This document shows positions 18,814 through 27,222 of a stretch of DNA of 64,000 nt, piece after piece. The position numbers and the translations under genes were made by a program. The notes beneath the pieces are model-generated. The model worked only from the letters and a program-made list of their open reading frames with translations, was not told the origin of the DNA and did no database searches. Source of the DNA: Acidovorax sp. RAC01 (GTDB taxonomy: Bacteria > Pseudomonadota > Gammaproteobacteria > Burkholderiales > Burkholderiaceae_C); the NCBI RefSeq assembly GCF_001714725.1, contig NZ_CP016447.1, positions 3,901,501-3,965,500 on the forward strand, given 5' to 3'. Position 1 is the first letter of the stretch. Each line of letters starts with the position of its first letter.

Positions 18814-20415
18814 TCATGCCACGACGAGTTCGATCAGGAGCGGACCAGCGTGGCTCAGCGCACCTGCCAGCGCATCACGCAGGCCCTCGGGCTGCTCGAC
18901 ACGCAGGCCCGGCAGGCCGTGGCCCTGTGCCAGCGCCACGAAGTCCAGGCCTTGCAAGTCGGTGCCTTCCGGCTTGTCGCCTAGCGCGTAGCCAAACACG
19001 GGGGCGAAGTCCTGCAGCGCGGCGTAGCGCTGGTTGTTCAGGATCACGAAGGTGATGGGCAACTGCAGCTTGGCGGCCGTGAACAGGGCCTGGATCGCGT
19101 ACAGGCTGGAGCCGTCGCCAATCAGCGCGATGACGCGGCCGGGCAAGCCCAGCTTCTGACGGCCCAGCGCCACACCCACTGCGGCCGGCATGCCATGCCC
19201 CAGACCACCGCTGGCCATGGTGTAGAAGGAGTCGGCGCCGCGCATCGGCAGGCAGGCCTGCATGACGCCGCGCGAGCCGGGCGCTTCCTCGACCACCACG
19301 TCATCAGGGCCGCGTGCCGCGTCCAGCGCCTGCAGCGCGAAGGCCACGGACATCGGCAGGGACGGCTCGGCACGCGCCGCCGGCCGGCGGGGGTCAGGTG
19401 CCCTGCGCGCCGCAGCCGGTGCCGGCGCGGCCAGCAGCGCGGCGACGGCCAGGTGCACGCTGGAGACGATGCCCGTGCCCGCGGGGGTCCACGCCGCCAT
19501 CTGCGGGTCGTCGACGATCTGCCACAGGTCGGCGCCGGGCGGCATGTGCGGGCCTTGGCCTTCCACGTGGTAGCTGAAGGCCGGCGCCCCCAGCACGACG
19601 ACGAGGTCGTGGCCGGCCAGCGCTTCGACGATGCGCTCGCGCATCGCGGCCAGGAAGCCAGCAAACAAGGGGTGTTGCTCCGGAAAGCCGCAGCGCGCGC
19701 TCATCGGGGCGGTGTAGACGGCCGCCTGGTGGCGCTCAGCCAGCGCCACGACGGCATCGACGGCGCCGTCGCGGTCCACGCCCGCGCCGACCACAAAGGC
19801 CGGGCGCAGGCTGCCGTCCAGCGCCTGCGCCAGCTGCGCCAGCATGGCGGGGTCCGGCGCCGTCGCGTGGCTCACCCTGCGGGCGGGCACCCAGTCGGCC
19901 GGGCGGTCCCAGTCGTCCGCAGGAATGGAGATGAACACCGGTCCGCACGGCGCCTGCATGGCGATCTGGTAGGCGCGCAGCAGCGCCAGCGGCACGTCTT
20001 CCGCGCGCGCCGGCTCGATGGCCCACTTCACGTAGGGGCGCGGCAGCTCGGTGGCCTGGCTGGCCGACAGGAACGGGTCGAAGGGCAGGATGGCGCGCGA
20101 CTGCTGGCCGGCCGTGACGAGCATCGGCGTCTGGTTGCGAAACGCGGTGAAGATGTTGCCCATGGCGTGCCCGACGCCGGCCGCCGAATGCAGGTTGACC
20201 ATGGCGGCATTGCGCGTGACCTGCGCGTACCCGTCGGCCATGCCGACCACCACCGACTCCTGCAGGCCCAGCACGTAGCGCATGTCCTTGGGGAAGTCGC
20301 GGAACATGGGCAGTTCGGTCGAGCCGGGGTTGCCGAAAACGGTGTCAATGCCGAGGTCCTGCATCAGGCGCAGGAAAGCCTCGCGCACGGTCGGACGGTT
20401 GCTGGAGGTGGACAT
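18814..20415 (-). CDS. mdlC: Benzoylformate decarboxylase-like thiamine diphosphate enzyme
   Basis: The 533-residue protein aligns end to end with Pseudomonas putida benzoylformate decarboxylase as I remember it (528 residues). The active-site residues of that enzyme are kept: the serine in GNPGSTELP (residue 32), the glutamate in LQES (53), the histidine in NLHSAAG (76) and the later histidine in FSYHVEG. The diphosphate/magnesium motif runs from GDGSSLYAI to ILNNQRY. It would decarboxylate an aryl 2-oxo acid to an aldehyde. It is the first gene of a leftward operon and diverges from a LysR regulator. I chose the start at 20415 by alignment; an ATG at 20460 would add 15 residues. Confidence 0.87.
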   Translation of the reverse strand: MSTSSNRPTVREAFLRLMQDLGIDTVFGNPGSTELPMFRDFPKDMRYVLGLQESVVVGMADGYAQVTRNAAMVNLHSAAGVGHAMGNIFTAFRNQTPMLVTAGQQSRAILPFDPFLSASQATELPRPYVKWAIEPARAEDVPLALLRAYQIAMQAPCGPVFISIPADDWDRPADWVPARRVSHATAPDPAMLAQLAQALDGSLRPAFVVGAGVDRDGAVDAVVALAERHQAAVYTAPMSARCGFPEQHPLFAGFLAAMRERIVEALAGHDLVVVLGAPAFSYHVEGQGPHMPPGADLWQIVDDPQMAAWTPAGTGIVSSVHLAVAALLAAPAPAAARRAPDPRRPAARAEPSLPMSVAFALQALDAARGPDDVVVEEAPGSRGVMQACLPMRGADSFYTMASGGLGHGMPAAVGVALGRQKLGLPGRVIALIGDGSSLYAIQALFTAAKLQLPITFVILNNQRYAALQDFAPVFGYALGDKPEGTDLQGLDFVALAQGHGLPGLRVEQPEGLRDALAGALSHAGPLLIELVVA

Positions 20416-20498
20416 GGTGTTGCAGGCGCTGGTGTCGAAGTGCCTGTAGTGTCGAAGCACCTTGACATTTGGGCAACAATATGGACCTACTAAGTGAT

Positions 20499-20513
20499 AT
20501 TGGATAAACCAAT
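20499..20513. promoter_or_regulatory. Possible LysR-type operator in the divergent spacer
   Basis: The perfect dyad ATTGG-ATAAA-CCAAT lies in the 100-base spacer between the decarboxylase gene and the LysR gene, ending two bases before the LysR start. A position over its own start suits autorepression by a LysR protein and activation of the opposite operon. The T-N11-A consensus is only loosely met, so this is tentative. Confidence 0.4.
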
Positions 20514-20515
20514 AA

Positions 20516-21403
20516 ATGGAACAGCTCGACCTGAACCTGTTACGCGTGTTCGACGTGGTCTACCGCACCCGCAACGTGAGCCGCGCGGCCGAGCTGCTCG
20601 GCATGTCGCAACCGTCCACGAGCCAGGCGCTGACCCGGCTGCGTTTGGCGCTGGGTGATCCGCTGTTCGAGCGCATACGCGGCGGTGTGCGGCCCACGCC
20701 GCGCGCTGAAGATCTGGCCCGCTCCGTCCAGTCAGGGTTGGCGCAAATCGAGGCTGGCCTCGCGTCGGAGAACGCATTTGATCCGGCACGGTCCTCCGCC
20801 GAGCTTCGCATCCATCTCACCGACATTGGCGAGGCGCGCTTCCTTCCGCCGCTGATGGGCGAGATGAGGCGTCTCGCGCCAGGCATTCAGCTACGGGCCA
20901 GAGCCTGGCCGCAGCAGGAAATTGGCGCGGCGCTGGACAGCGGCGACATCCACCTGGCCATCGGTTTTCTGCCCGAGCTCACCACCTCGGCCCATGCGAA
21001 GCTCTTGACAGATCGTTATGTCGTGCTGCTGCGCGCAGACCACCCCGTGGCGCAGCAAGCCAGGCTGACACTGCGCAAGATGCAGTCTCTCGACTGGATT
21101 GCGGTGCGTTCGCACACGCAAACGCTGCAGATGCTGCGGGCGGCCAACCTGGACTGCAAGGTCACGCTGACGACCTCGACCTTCTTGGCGCTGCCCGACA
21201 TCGTGAAGAATACCGATCTGGCCGTACTGATGCCGCAGCAGATCGCGCGGGAGTTCATGCCGGCTAACCGTCTCAAGTTGCTCGACTTCGACCTGCCGTC
21301 CAACGACTTCACTGTATCTGTCCACTGGAGCCGGCGCCATGCGCATTCGCCCTTGGTGAGGTGGAGCCGCGAGGTACTGCTGCGACTGTTTCAACGTGAC
21401 TAA
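20516..21403 (+). CDS. LysR-family transcriptional regulator
   Basis: The 295-residue protein has an N-terminal winged helix-turn-helix (residues about 5-65, with RNVSRAAELLGMSQPSTSQAL) and a periplasmic-binding-protein-like effector domain. It is divergent from the decarboxylase operon with a 100-base shared promoter region. By the usual logic of the family it activates the divergent operon when an inducer binds; the inducer may be a pathway intermediate. The protein is full length and the HTH is well conserved. Confidence 0.92.
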   Translation: MEQLDLNLLRVFDVVYRTRNVSRAAELLGMSQPSTSQALTRLRLALGDPLFERIRGGVRPTPRAEDLARSVQSGLAQIEAGLASENAFDPARSSAELRIHLTDIGEARFLPPLMGEMRRLAPGIQLRARAWPQQEIGAALDSGDIHLAIGFLPELTTSAHAKLLTDRYVVLLRADHPVAQQARLTLRKMQSLDWIAVRSHTQTLQMLRAANLDCKVTLTTSTFLALPDIVKNTDLAVLMPQQIAREFMPANRLKLLDFDLPSNDFTVSVHWSRRHAHSPLVRWSREVLLRLFQRD

Positions 21404-21644
21404 AACAATTTGGCTGCGGGGCGTATTGGGAACTCCGAGCGGGTTGCCTTGAAAGTTGCGAAAGTCGTGGACGGTAGGGCTTGCATAGCGCACCGGCGCT
21501 TGGGGTAACGAGCGGCCGCTTTGCCCGAAATCGGAACTTTGGGTGTCAATGACCAGTGACAGCTCCTGGCCGCCTGCCGCCGACCGCGGTCTGGCTCGAA
21601 AGCAGTCTGTCAACGCGCCGTTTCATTGTTGCCATGATCATATC

Positions 21645-21929
21645 TTAATCGCGCACAGGCGGCCACAGGCGGGCAGTATGAACCAGCGTCAGTATCCACA
21701 CCGTTTCGCCGTCGATCTGATACACCAGGCGATAGCTTTCGTGCGGGATCAACTCGCGGGTCCCGGGAATCTTTCCCGGCTTGCCCAGCATGGGGTGCTG
21801 GATCAAGCGGGCGGCCGCGTCGCTGAAAATCTCATCCATCCGGGCCGCCGCGCGCGGATTGTCGGCTGCGATGTAGTCCCACACATCGGCACGGTCTTGC
21901 TGCGCTTCGGGCGTCCAAACAACCCTCAC
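21645..21929 (-). CDS. RelE/ParE-type toxin of the transposon
   Basis: The 94-residue protein has the ParE/RelE fold signature: MRVVWTPEAQQDRADVWDYIA, an RAAARMDEIF helix, PGTRELIPHESYRLVYQID and a C-terminal VHTARLWPP. ParE toxins poison gyrase and RelE toxins cleave mRNA at the ribosome; sequence alone does not decide which. The start overlaps the antitoxin stop by four bases (ATGA), the standard layout. In Tn3-family elements such pairs sit next to tnpR and are thought to aid maintenance of the element or help during transposition. Confidence 0.9.
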   Translation of the reverse strand: MRVVWTPEAQQDRADVWDYIAADNPRAAARMDEIFSDAAARLIQHPMLGKPGKIPGTRELIPHESYRLVYQIDGETVWILTLVHTARLWPPVRD

Positions 21930-22204
21930 GCCTGGCTCGCCACACTGGCACGCCGTGCGGCGAATTCGGCCTCAACTTCATCGTTCGACCGCCCCAATCC
22001 AGCGCGCATCGAAGCCCGGCCGGCTTCGACCTTGCGGCGCAGGAACTCGTCGTACTCGCGCGACTCGCGCTGGCGCTGAACGAACTCGCGCATCAGCTCG
22101 CGCAGCACTTGCGACGCCGGGCGATGGGCCGCCTCGGCTTCGGCCATAAACTCGGCGCGCAACTCAGGCTCCAGCTTCATCGTGAAAACGGCTTGTTTTG
22201 ACAT
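21926..22204 (-). CDS. Antitoxin paired with the RelE/ParE toxin
   Basis: The 92-residue protein begins MSKQAVFTMKLEPELRAEF, a ribbon-helix-helix-like N terminus, and continues with a charged helical tail (QRQRESREYDEFLRRK) that would wrap the toxin. It precedes and overlaps the toxin gene, as is usual. It probably represses its own promoter, which would lie in the gap before tnpR. Confidence 0.88.
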   Translation of the reverse strand: MSKQAVFTMKLEPELRAEFMAEAEAAHRPASQVLRELMREFVQRQRESREYDEFLRRKVEAGRASMRAGLGRSNDEVEAEFAARRASVASQA

Positions 22205-22442
22205 GATCGGGGCCTCCTGCCACTTGATACTAACAAAGTATATACGCCGTCATTACTAAGCGCTATTCACAGAACGCTGCAAGGCGGGCGTGCGCTAGGC
22301 CAAGGCCTGTCGGAAAACATTTGTTTTTCGACAGGCCTTCAACGGTCCTCTGCACCAACCTCCGAGTGGCCGCAAAATTGTGCGGAAAACTCTGTCGCCA
22401 GACGCTACCATACGGAAACCTCGTCTTAATGGTTTTCCGCTT
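22205..22442. promoter_or_regulatory. Transposon resolution/promoter region with long hairpin
   Basis: The 238-base gap between the divergent antitoxin and tnpR genes is where Tn3 elements keep their res site and promoters. It holds a strong inverted repeat at 22302-22339: 17-base arms (AAGGCCTGTCGGAAAAC and its complement, one mismatch) around a 4-base loop. Further smaller dyads lie nearer tnpR. I infer a res site here; the crossover point cannot be fixed by eye. Confidence 0.6.
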
Positions 22443-23036
22443 ATGTTGGTAGGTTACATGCGCGTGTCGTCGGACTCCGACCGCCAGAGCACGAACTTGC
22501 AGCGCGATGCGCTGCTCGCCGTCGGCGTCGATGCGCGGCATCTGTTCGAGGATCATGCTTCCGGCGCGAAGGACGACCGCGCGGGCCTGGCGCGGGCGCT
22601 CGAATTCGTTCGCCCTGGCGACGTGTTGGTCGTGTGGAAGCTCGACCGGCTCGGCCGTTCGTTGTCGCACTTGCTCGCCATCGTGACCTCGCTCAAGAAA
22701 AAGCAGGTGGCGTTCCGCTCGCTGACGGAGAACCTGGATACCACGACGCCCTCGGGCGAGTTTCTGTTCCAGGTGTTCGGCGCGCTCGCGCAGTACGAAC
22801 GCGCCTTGATCCAGGAACGTGTCGTCGCCGGTCTGGCTGCCGCCCGCAAACGCGGCCGGATCGGCGGCCGGCCGCAGGCGATCACCGGCGAGAAGCTGGA
22901 GGCCATCGTCGCTGCGCTCGATGGCGGCATGTCCAAGGCGGCGGTGTGCCGCAACTTCGGCGTCAAGCGAACCACGCTGATCGAGACCCTGGCACGGGTT
23001 GGTTGGACGGGCTCTCGTGGAGCGTCATCGCGATGA
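22443..23036 (+). CDS. tnpR: Tn3-family serine resolvase TnpR
   Basis: The 197-residue serine recombinase starts MLVGYMRVSSDSDRQS, with the nucleophile serine in the RVSS segment, and has the family core VVWKLDRLGRSL and a GALAQYERALIQER helix. A C-terminal helix-turn-helix (SKAAVCRNFGVKRTTL) binds the res site. It resolves the cointegrate formed by replicative transposition. The stop overlaps the tnpA start by four bases. An upstream in-frame ATG at 22380 is rejected because it would extend into the res region and adds unconserved residues. Confidence 0.95.
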   Translation: MLVGYMRVSSDSDRQSTNLQRDALLAVGVDARHLFEDHASGAKDDRAGLARALEFVRPGDVLVVWKLDRLGRSLSHLLAIVTSLKKKQVAFRSLTENLDTTTPSGEFLFQVFGALAQYERALIQERVVAGLAAARKRGRIGGRPQAITGEKLEAIVAALDGGMSKAAVCRNFGVKRTTLIETLARVGWTGSRGASSR

Positions 23037-26000
23037 CGACCAAGAGCGAACGATTGACCGTCCTGTCGGACGCCGAGCAGGAAGCCCTGTACGGCCTGCC
23101 GGACTTCGACGACGCCCAGCGGCTGGAATACTTGGCGTTGACTGAAACCGAACTGGCGCTCGCCAGCAGCCGGCCTGGTCTCCATGCCCAGGTCTATTGC
23201 ATCTTGCAGATCGGTTACTTCAAGGCCAAGCATGCCTTCTTCCGCTTCGACTGGAGTGAGGTCGAGCACGATTGCGCCTTCGTGCTGAGCCGCTACTTCC
23301 ACGGCGAGTCCTTCGAGCACAAGCCAATCTCCAAGCACGAGCACTACACCCAGCGCGAGTGGATTGCCGATCTGTTCGGCTACCGGCCGTGGGCGGCCGA
23401 GTTCCTGGCGCAGCTCGCGCAGCAGGCCGCGCAGACCGTGCGGCGCGACGTGATGCCGGGGTTCATCGCCGCCGAGCTGATCGTCTGGCTAAACGAGCAC
23501 AAGATCATCCGGCCCGGCTATACCACCCTGCAAGAGCTGGTGAGCGAAGCCCTGTCCGCCGAGCGTCGGCGGCTGGCTGGCCTGCTGTCGGAAGTGTTGG
23601 ACGAATCGGCCAAGGCCGCGCTGGGTCGGCTTCTAGTGCGTGACGACACCCTGTCGCAATTGGCGGCGCTCAAGCAGGACGCCAAGGACTTTGGCTGGCG
23701 TCAGATGGCCCGCGAACGCGAAAAGCGCGCCACGCTGGAGCCGCTGCACCGGATCGCCAAGGCGCTGCTGCCCAAGCTCGGCGTCTCGCAGCAGAATCTG
23801 CTGTACTACGCCAGCCTGGCGAACTTCTACACCGTCCACGATCTACGCAACCTGAAGGCCGATCAGACCTACCTCTACCTGCTTTGCTATGCCTGGGTGC
23901 GCTACCGGCAGCTTTCCGACAACCTGGTCGATGCGATGGCCTACCACATGAAGCAGTTGGAGGACGAAAGCAGTGCGGGCGCAAAGCAATCCTTTGTCGC
24001 CGAGCAGGTGCGCCGTCAGCAAGACACACCGCAGGTCGGCCGCCTGCTGTCGCTTTACATCGACGACAGCGTGCCCGATCCCACGCCGTTCGGCGATGTG
24101 CGCCAGCGCGCCTACAAAATCATGCCCCGCGATACGCTGCAAACCACCGCGCAGCGCATGAGCGTGAAGCCGGTGAGCAAGCTGGCTTTGCACTGGCAGG
24201 CGGTGGACGGCCTGGCTGAGCGCATCCGCCGCCATCTTCGGCCGCTGTATGTCGCGCTCGACCTCGCTGGCACTGATCCGGGCAGCCCGTGGCTCGTGGC
24301 GCTGGCCTGGGCCAAGGACGTGTTCGCCAAACAGCAGCGCCTATCGCAACGGCCGCTCGCCGAATGTCCAGCGGCCACGCTGCCGAAACGCTTGCGACCG
24401 TACCTGCTGACCTTCGATGCCGATGGCAAGCCGACGGACCTGCATGCCGACCGCTACGAGTTCTGGCTGTACCGCCAGGTCAGGAAGCGCTTCCAGTCGG
24501 GTGAACTCTACCTCGACGACAGCTTGCAGCACCGGCATTTTTCCGACGAGCTGGTTTCGCTGGATGAGAAGGCCGCCGTGCTGGCGCAGATCGACATCCC
24601 GTTCCTGCGGCAGCCACTCGATGCCCAGCTCGATGCGCTCGCGACCGAGCTGCGCGCTCAGTGGCTGGCCTTCAACCGCGAGCTGAAGCAGGGCAAGCTG
24701 ACGCACCTAGAATACGACAAGGACACGCAGAAGCTGACATGGCGCAAGCCCAAGGGCGAGAACCAGAAGGCGCGCGAGAAGGCGTTCTACGAGCAACTGC
24801 CGTTCTGCGACGTGGCCGACGTGTTCCGCTTCGTCAACGGCCAGTGCCAGTTCCTGTCGGCGCTGACGCCTTTGCAGCCGCGCTATGCGAAGAAGGTCGC
24901 CGACGCCGACAGCCTGATGGCGGTCATCATCGCGCAGGCGATGAACCACGGCAACCAGGTCATGGCACGCACCAGCGACATCCCGTACCACGTGCTGGAG
25001 AGCGCCTACCAACAGTACCTGCGCCACGCAACGCTGCACGCGGCCAACGACTGCATCAGCAACGCCATCGCCGCGCTGCCGATCTTCCCGTACTACTCGT
25101 TCGACCTCGATGCACTGTACGGTGCCGTCGATGGTCAGAAATTCGGCGTCGAGCGGCCGACCGTGAAAGCGCGCCACTCGCGCAAATACTTTGGGCGCGG
25201 CAAGGGCGTGGTCGCCTACACGCTGCTGTGCAACCACGTGCCGCTCAACGGCTACCTGATCGGCGCGCACGATTACGAGGCCCATCACGTGTTCGACATC
25301 TGGTATCGCAACACGTCGGACATCGTGCCGACCGCGATCACCGGCGACATGCACAGCGTCAACAAGGCCAACTTCGCTATCCTGCACTGGTTCGGCCTGC
25401 GTTTCGAGCCGCGCTTCACCGACCTTGGCGATCAGTTGAAGGAACTCTACAGTGCCGACGATCCGGCGCTGTACGATCAGTGCCTGATCCGGCCGGCCGG
25501 GAGAATCGACCGCGATCTCATAGTCAGCGAGAAGCCGAACCTCGACCAGATTGTCGCCACGCTCGGACTGAAGGAGATGACGCAGGGCACGCTGATCCGC
25601 AAGCTATGCACCTACACCGCGCCGAACCCCACGCGGCGCGCGGTGTTCGAGTTCGACAAGCTCATCCGCAGCATCTACACGCTGCGCTACCTGCGCGATC
25701 CGCAACTGGAGCGCAACGTTCACCGCTCACAGAACCGCATCGAGTCCTATCACCAGCTACGCTCAACCATCGCCCAGGTCGGCGGCAAGAAGGAATTGAC
25801 CGGGCGCACCGACATCGAAATTGAGATCAGCAACCAGTGCGCCAGGCTGATCGCCAACGCGGTCATCTTCTACAACTCGGCCATCCTCTCGCGGCTGCTG
25901 ATGAAGTACGAGGCGAGCGGCAACGCCAAGGCGCACGCTCTCCTGACCCAGATATCGCCGGCGGCCTGGCGGCACATCCTGCTGAACGGGCATTACACCT

Positions 26001-26062
26001 TCCAGAGCGACGGCAAGATGATCGACCTGGATGCGCTCGTGGCGGGGCTGGAGCTGGGATGA
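23033..26062 (+). CDS. tnpA: Tn3-family transposase TnpA
   Basis: The 1,009-residue transposase is of normal length for the Tn3 family and starts MTTKSERLTVLSDAEQEALY. The DDE catalytic residues can be placed in the C-terminal third: GAVDGQKFG, TGDMHSVNKANFA and RNRIESYHQLR. It ends just inside the right inverted repeat. The enzyme nicks both transposon ends and joins them to a target with 5-bp staggered cuts, in agreement with the ATGAT duplication. It is intact and may be active. Confidence 0.96.
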   Translation: MTTKSERLTVLSDAEQEALYGLPDFDDAQRLEYLALTETELALASSRPGLHAQVYCILQIGYFKAKHAFFRFDWSEVEHDCAFVLSRYFHGESFEHKPISKHEHYTQREWIADLFGYRPWAAEFLAQLAQQAAQTVRRDVMPGFIAAELIVWLNEHKIIRPGYTTLQELVSEALSAERRRLAGLLSEVLDESAKAALGRLLVRDDTLSQLAALKQDAKDFGWRQMAREREKRATLEPLHRIAKALLPKLGVSQQNLLYYASLANFYTVHDLRNLKADQTYLYLLCYAWVRYRQLSDNLVDAMAYHMKQLEDESSAGAKQSFVAEQVRRQQDTPQVGRLLSLYIDDSVPDPTPFGDVRQRAYKIMPRDTLQTTAQRMSVKPVSKLALHWQAVDGLAERIRRHLRPLYVALDLAGTDPGSPWLVALAWAKDVFAKQQRLSQRPLAECPAATLPKRLRPYLLTFDADGKPTDLHADRYEFWLYRQVRKRFQSGELYLDDSLQHRHFSDELVSLDEKAAVLAQIDIPFLRQPLDAQLDALATELRAQWLAFNRELKQGKLTHLEYDKDTQKLTWRKPKGENQKAREKAFYEQLPFCDVADVFRFVNGQCQFLSALTPLQPRYAKKVADADSLMAVIIAQAMNHGNQVMARTSDIPYHVLESAYQQYLRHATLHAANDCISNAIAALPIFPYYSFDLDALYGAVDGQKFGVERPTVKARHSRKYFGRGKGVVAYTLLCNHVPLNGYLIGAHDYEAHHVFDIWYRNTSDIVPTAITGDMHSVNKANFAILHWFGLRFEPRFTDLGDQLKELYSADDPALYDQCLIRPAGRIDRDLIVSEKPNLDQIVATLGLKEMTQGTLIRKLCTYTAPNPTRRAVFEFDKLIRSIYTLRYLRDPQLERNVHRSQNRIESYHQLRSTIAQVGGKKELTGRTDIEIEISNQCARLIANAVIFYNSAILSRLLMKYEASGNAKAHALLTQISPAAWRHILLNGHYTFQSDGKMIDLDALVAGLELG

Positions 26063-26094
26063 CGGAAATTTCGGCGGTTCTGGCTTAGAACCCC
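26060..26094 (-). repeat. Tn3-family right inverted repeat
   Basis: The reverse complement begins GGGGTTCTAAGCCAGAACC and matches the left repeat at 33 of 35 positions. The tnpA stop codon lies within its inner edge. Confidence 0.95.
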
Positions 26095-26099
26095 ATGAT
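26095..26099 (+). repeat. Target site duplication ATGAT (right)
   Basis: This is the second copy of the 5-bp duplication, directly after the CCCC end of the transposon. Confidence 0.95.
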
Positions 26100-27021
26100 G
26101 AGCATGGAGACCACCAAACGGGTGTGGCAAGCCCGGCTTGATCCTCGGCGCAACACACCTTCCATTGGAATCTACTCCCATGTAAAAGACCGGTGGGGCA
26201 TCTTCCATGCGCAGCCCTTTGTGCTCAATGAGCGCCAGGCGGGCGTGGCCATTGAAGGTGTCATCCGCCAAGAAAAGCTGGAGACCAGCCAGCTTGCTGT
26301 GGATACCCATGGCTACACCGACTTTGCCATGTCACATGCCCGTTTGCTTGGTTTTGATCTTTGCCCGCGGTTGAAGGAACTCAAACAGCGCCACCTCTTT
26401 GTGCCACGCGGCACCAAAGTGCCCGCAGAAATCGCTGCGGTGTGCGAAGCCAATGTCGACGTCGCTTTGATCGAAAAGCATTGGGATAGTCTGGTGCACC
26501 TGGCAGCCTCGGTCATGAGCGGACATGCCAGTGCGGTGGCAGCTCTTGCGCGGTTCGGTTCTGCCGCCCAGGGCGATCCAATCTATGAGGCTGGCGTGCA
26601 ATTGGGGCGGTTGCTGCGTACGGCGTTTTTGGCTGACTACTTTGTCAAGGACGCTTTCAGGAACGAGTTGCGCCGGGTGCTCAATCGGGGCGAGGCTGTT
26701 AACGCCCTCAAGCGCGCCATTTATACCGGCCGGATCAGCCCGGCGCAGGCCAAACGTGTCGATGAAATGCAGGCTGTGGCCGATGCGTTGAGCCTGATGG
26801 CCAACATCGTGATGGCGTGGAATACCTCACAGATGCAGGCGGTCCTGGATCGCTGGTCGAACCGCCGCCAGGTCATTCCACCGGAACTGATCGGGAAGAT
26901 TGCGCCCACCAGGCTGGAGAGCATCAACTTGCGGGGTGTGTTTCGCTTCCCGGTTGACCGCTATGCTGACCAAATCCTGCCTTCGCGGCCAAATGCATCG
27001 ATAACTGGCACCAATGGATGA
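26095..27021 (+). pseudogene. tnpA: IS1071 transposase, 3' part (interrupted)
   Basis: The remaining about 307 codons of the IS1071 transposase resume at the ATGAT duplication and run MMSMETTKRVWQARL to the natural end. The residues match copy B. This part includes the C-terminal catalytic region but has no start of its own, so it is not expected to be functional. Confidence 0.95.
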
Positions 27022-27054
27022 AACCGACCACGGTTTGACGCCACGAATCGCAGA

Positions 27055-27164
27055 TTTGAAAGTGAACAGGAAAGTCAATGAAATCAACGATCTACCAACA
27101 CCACCTCCGCGCCAGTGCTAGCTTTTCGTACCGTCACTTATTGCACTGAAAACGAGGAGACCCC
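27055..27164 (-). repeat. IS1071 copy A right inverted repeat
   Basis: This is the inverted counterpart of 11667-11776, ending with the complement of GGGGTCTCCTCG at 27164. It is abutted by IncP-1 transfer DNA. Confidence 0.9.
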
Positions 27165-27222
27165 GCGATGCCGTCTCGATCACCGCGAAAGGCTCCATCA
27201 AAACGTCGAAAGGAAGGAGTAG
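27165..27222 (+). pseudogene. traI: 3' remnant of the IncP-1 relaxase gene traI
   Basis: An open frame enters from the IS1071 junction and ends at the TAG at 27220-27222 with the charged tail HRERLHQNVERKE. It stops immediately before the traG ATG. In IncP-1 plasmids traI lies directly upstream of traG, so this is most likely the last 18 or so codons of traI. The relaxase domain itself is gone. Confidence 0.6.

Larger units (their letters stand above)
13806..26094 (+). mobile_element. 12.3-kb Tn3-family transposon with aromatic catabolic cargo
   Basis: The element is 12,289 bp and bounded by 35-bp inverted repeats (13806-13840 and 26060-26094, two mismatches) starting GGGGTTCTAAGCC. It is flanked by a 5-bp duplication, the hallmark of Tn3-family replicative transposition. 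The right side holds the transposition module: antitoxin, toxin, a resolution region, tnpR and tnpA. The left side holds a leftward operon (benzoylformate decarboxylase-like, aldehyde dehydrogenase, ketopantoate reductase family, two TctC-type binding proteins) and a divergent LysR regulator. All parts needed for movement are present, so the element looks active. I cannot name it with certainty; toxin-antitoxin genes beside tnpR are known in several Tn3 lineages. Confidence 0.95.
11667..27164 (+). mobile_element. IS1071 copy A, split by a Tn3-family transposon
   Basis: IS1071 is a 3.2-kb Tn3-family insertion sequence with about 110-bp inverted repeats and a single transposase gene. Here the left end begins GGGGTCTCCTCG at 11667 and the right end finishes at 27164 with the inverted complement. 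Removing the inserted 12,289-bp transposon and its 5-bp duplication leaves 3,204 bp, exactly the length of copy B at 59474-62677. The flanking 5-mers (TCTTT left, GCGAT right) differ, so this copy is not flanked by its own target duplication, as expected if one side was reshaped by later recombination. Confidence 0.96.

Noticed and set aside
16889..18991. 700-codon open frame on the plus strand
   Set aside because: It is antisense to the aldehyde dehydrogenase and ketopantoate reductase genes, with no recognisable motifs.
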